Source: Rhodamnia argentea (lineage: Eukaryota; Streptophyta; Magnoliopsida; Myrtales; Myrtaceae). From it: DNA of 64,000 nt. Positions 62,194 to 64,000 of the stretch are shown piece by piece; position 1 is the stretch's first letter; every line of letters starts with the position of its first letter. The notes beneath the pieces are model-generated. The model made no database searches. It was not told the DNA's origin and saw only the letters and a program-made list of their open reading frames with translations. The translations under genes were made by a program, and so were the position numbers. The stretch spans positions 8,618,001 to 8,682,000 of the forward strand of contig NC_063150.1 of assembly GCF_020921035.1 (NCBI RefSeq), written 5' to 3'.

Positions 62194-62381
62194 GGATAAG
62201 GCTTTCCCTGTTTGAGAAGTCAACCGGAATCTACGCTGTTTGATCGGTTTACTTTTTCAGTTATTGCATTTTCCCTTTTCATTCTCCACTCAGAAGACAT
62301 TTGATTTCTTATATTATGTCAAATTGATGTAAGCTGTTCTTGATCATTGTAATAGCACGTAAGTTTGATTCTTCAAATGTT

Positions 62382-62387
62382 AATAAA
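62382..62387 (+). terminator. Polyadenylation signal of the LEA-like gene
   Basis: AATAAA lies 189 bp after the stop codon, in T-rich sequence. Confidence 0.5.
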
Positions 62388-64000
62388 GCTCTAAGCTTTT
62401 GTTTAAACACCATCCCAATGTTACTATTACATCATGAAGGTTTTCTAGTACTCAAATGTTAGATCAGGTCTGCAGAATGCTACTAGATCAGTTGATCTAA
62501 AAAAACCTTATCTTCTCAACTCAAACTGATATGCATGTCGATCACCGGTTTAGCATACATATAAACGAGAAGGTAAATGGCATTGGCTTGGCCAATACAC
62601 GATTGTCTAAGCATCAACAACTCAACCTGCCAATGACCATGTTAAGGTGCTAATCAGCAGTGACATGTGATATCATCCACTGATAAAGTGCAGGACATTC
62701 AAGGATATAGACTATACAACCCAGGCGACTATCTGTTTCCCTTTGATTGCAGATTGGTTTTGAACATAGGCTCTGCTAAGTTTGCAAATGGATTTCTTTT
62801 GCATACATTGCATAAAAAGATGATTAGACAAGTGACAGAGTCTCTTGACAGATTGTTCAACAACTTGATCGTTGACATGAGTAGAAGTCCAATTGGTTTA
62901 CCAGAGGCTATGCTTCTAATGATGGATGAAGAAACTGAACAACCTAAAAATACCGGTTGGCACGTACAGAATATATGGAACAGAAATAGCCACAACATTA
63001 TACTGTAATAACACAAACTGCATATATCTTGCCTAAGAAATATTTTGTATGACACTAGATGTTGTCGATACAAACGAATTTTTAGCGCTCTAGCATGTAG
63101 GACCGATCAACTTAACTTTTGGATTGCGTTTAGCAATGAACTTTTCATTTATGAAATTTCCTCGAAAACAGTGCCATCTTCCTTACTTGGGATCGGGGGT
63201 GCAAAAAACACCAAGTATCCTGCAAACCGTTCTAGATTCATCCTGATTGTGGCACGGATCTTTTTTGCCTGTAATGTCGATAATCAACTTGGAAAGGTTG
63301 AAAAGTTCTAATCTGATGCCGAATCGTTCATCCTTTATTACGAATTCGTGAATGCGTCAAGAAAAATCTAGTTCAATATCTACTAAAGTACGTCACAGAT
63401 ACGGTTCTTTATTACAGATGCGTAGAGCCGTTGGTAAAAATCTAGCTCCGTATCTACCATTAATGAGAGATATCACTTCCCGTTGACAAGCTTTCTGTAA
63501 CTCCGTAGAAAGCAATGGAAAAGGTGAGTCCCGAGAGTTTTCCACCTTCTATACACCATTTTTTTAAAAATGTGATGGCGATACGTATAAATTAGGAGTA
63601 ACATGATACAAACAGAAGTTGCTCAGTAGGCAAATCACGTTAACTAGCTGTTGCTGAATTCCATTTTTGTTATTTGGGCTTGTTACAGCTACTGATTTTT
63701 CATATGGCCTTATAAGTCTCCCAGCCAAGTCACCTCTACTTACCGAAACTGTTATTACCAAAATCAGATTCAACTTGCTTCCATTTTCTATCTCTTTCTG
63801 GTGAATTATGGTATGCATTATGTCCTTATTATCAAATAATCTTTAACTGGGAGAGGTTCATTGACCAGACATCTAGGGAAACTTCAGAAAAGGGAAAATC
63901 CCATCCTAATTTAGGCAATCACACCGTATTTGCTTCTAGCCATGACCAAACTTGGCTGGCTGCAAATTATGTCCACAAAGAAAAGGCTAGAAACCTTAGA
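62388..64000. other. Intergenic, no gene seen
   Basis: A 113-codon open frame at 62667-63008 has no recognisable domain or splice context. The rest has only short frames. Near 63330-63470 there are paired atctagttcaatatctac / atctagctccgtatctac phrases, perhaps a small local duplication. Confidence 0.4.

Noticed and set aside
62667..63008. 113-codon plus-strand frame near the right end
   Set aside because: No recognisable domain, no clear promoter or splice sites, and the sequence around it looks non-coding.
1..64000. tRNA, rRNA or CRISPR-like arrays
   Set aside because: No cloverleaf-type tRNA, rRNA stretch or short direct-repeat/spacer array was recognised by eye. The only regular array is the 224-bp tandem repeat.

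Overview
The window is nuclear DNA of a flowering plant. The genes have many short exons with GT/AG borders, and the proteins are plant-type: a CLAVATA2-like receptor, a type-B response regulator, a GT47 exostosin-family enzyme and a chloroplast FMN phosphatase. Plant LTR, hAT and Mutator-like transposons fill much of the rest. The style of the short AT-rich repeats (terminal blocks rich in ttaggactaaattggcac-like sequence around GC-rich centres) suggests a rosid, possibly Myrtaceae. That is inference from memory of similar repeats, not proof.

Layout. 1-4750: the 3' part of an apparently intact CLAVATA2-like gene (+) converging on an intact six-exon type-B response regulator (-). 5160-11905: repeats, a scrambled CLAVATA2 fragment containing an internal inversion, Mutator-like MITEs, and a tandem array of about eight 224-bp units. 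12192-14489: a four-exon GT47 glycosyltransferase. 14592-29984: a 15.4-kb Ty3/gypsy (Tat-type) retrotransposon with 943-945 bp LTRs and a 5-bp target duplication. Its gag-pol is broken. It also carries about 6.5 kb of antisense extra genes, including two related plant-mobile-domain (PMD) ORF sets. 30648-35759: a second copy of the CLAVATA2 plus response-regulator pair, in which both genes are pseudogenes. 35898-37761: a solo LTR with a perfect 5-bp target duplication, present only in this second copy.

39616-42317: a seven-exon HAD phosphatase resembling plastid FMN hydrolase. 43164-49183 (-): a nine-exon plant membrane protein of unknown function, about 638 residues. 51995-54760: a structurally complete hAT element (11-bp TIRs, 8-bp target duplication) with a dead BED-finger transposase. 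57646-60315: a three-exon protein with an N-terminal hydrophobic hairpin and a long acidic/lysine-rich tail. 61343-62193: a small LEA-like protein. The remainder is intergenic.

The main story is a block duplication of a receptor plus a response regulator, both of types used in meristem and hormone signalling, whose downstream copy has decayed. The copies are separated by a large retrotransposon that landed about 100 bp after the stop codon of the GT47 gene. Exon coordinates come from reading splice sites by eye and checking reading phase; none is backed by transcripts.
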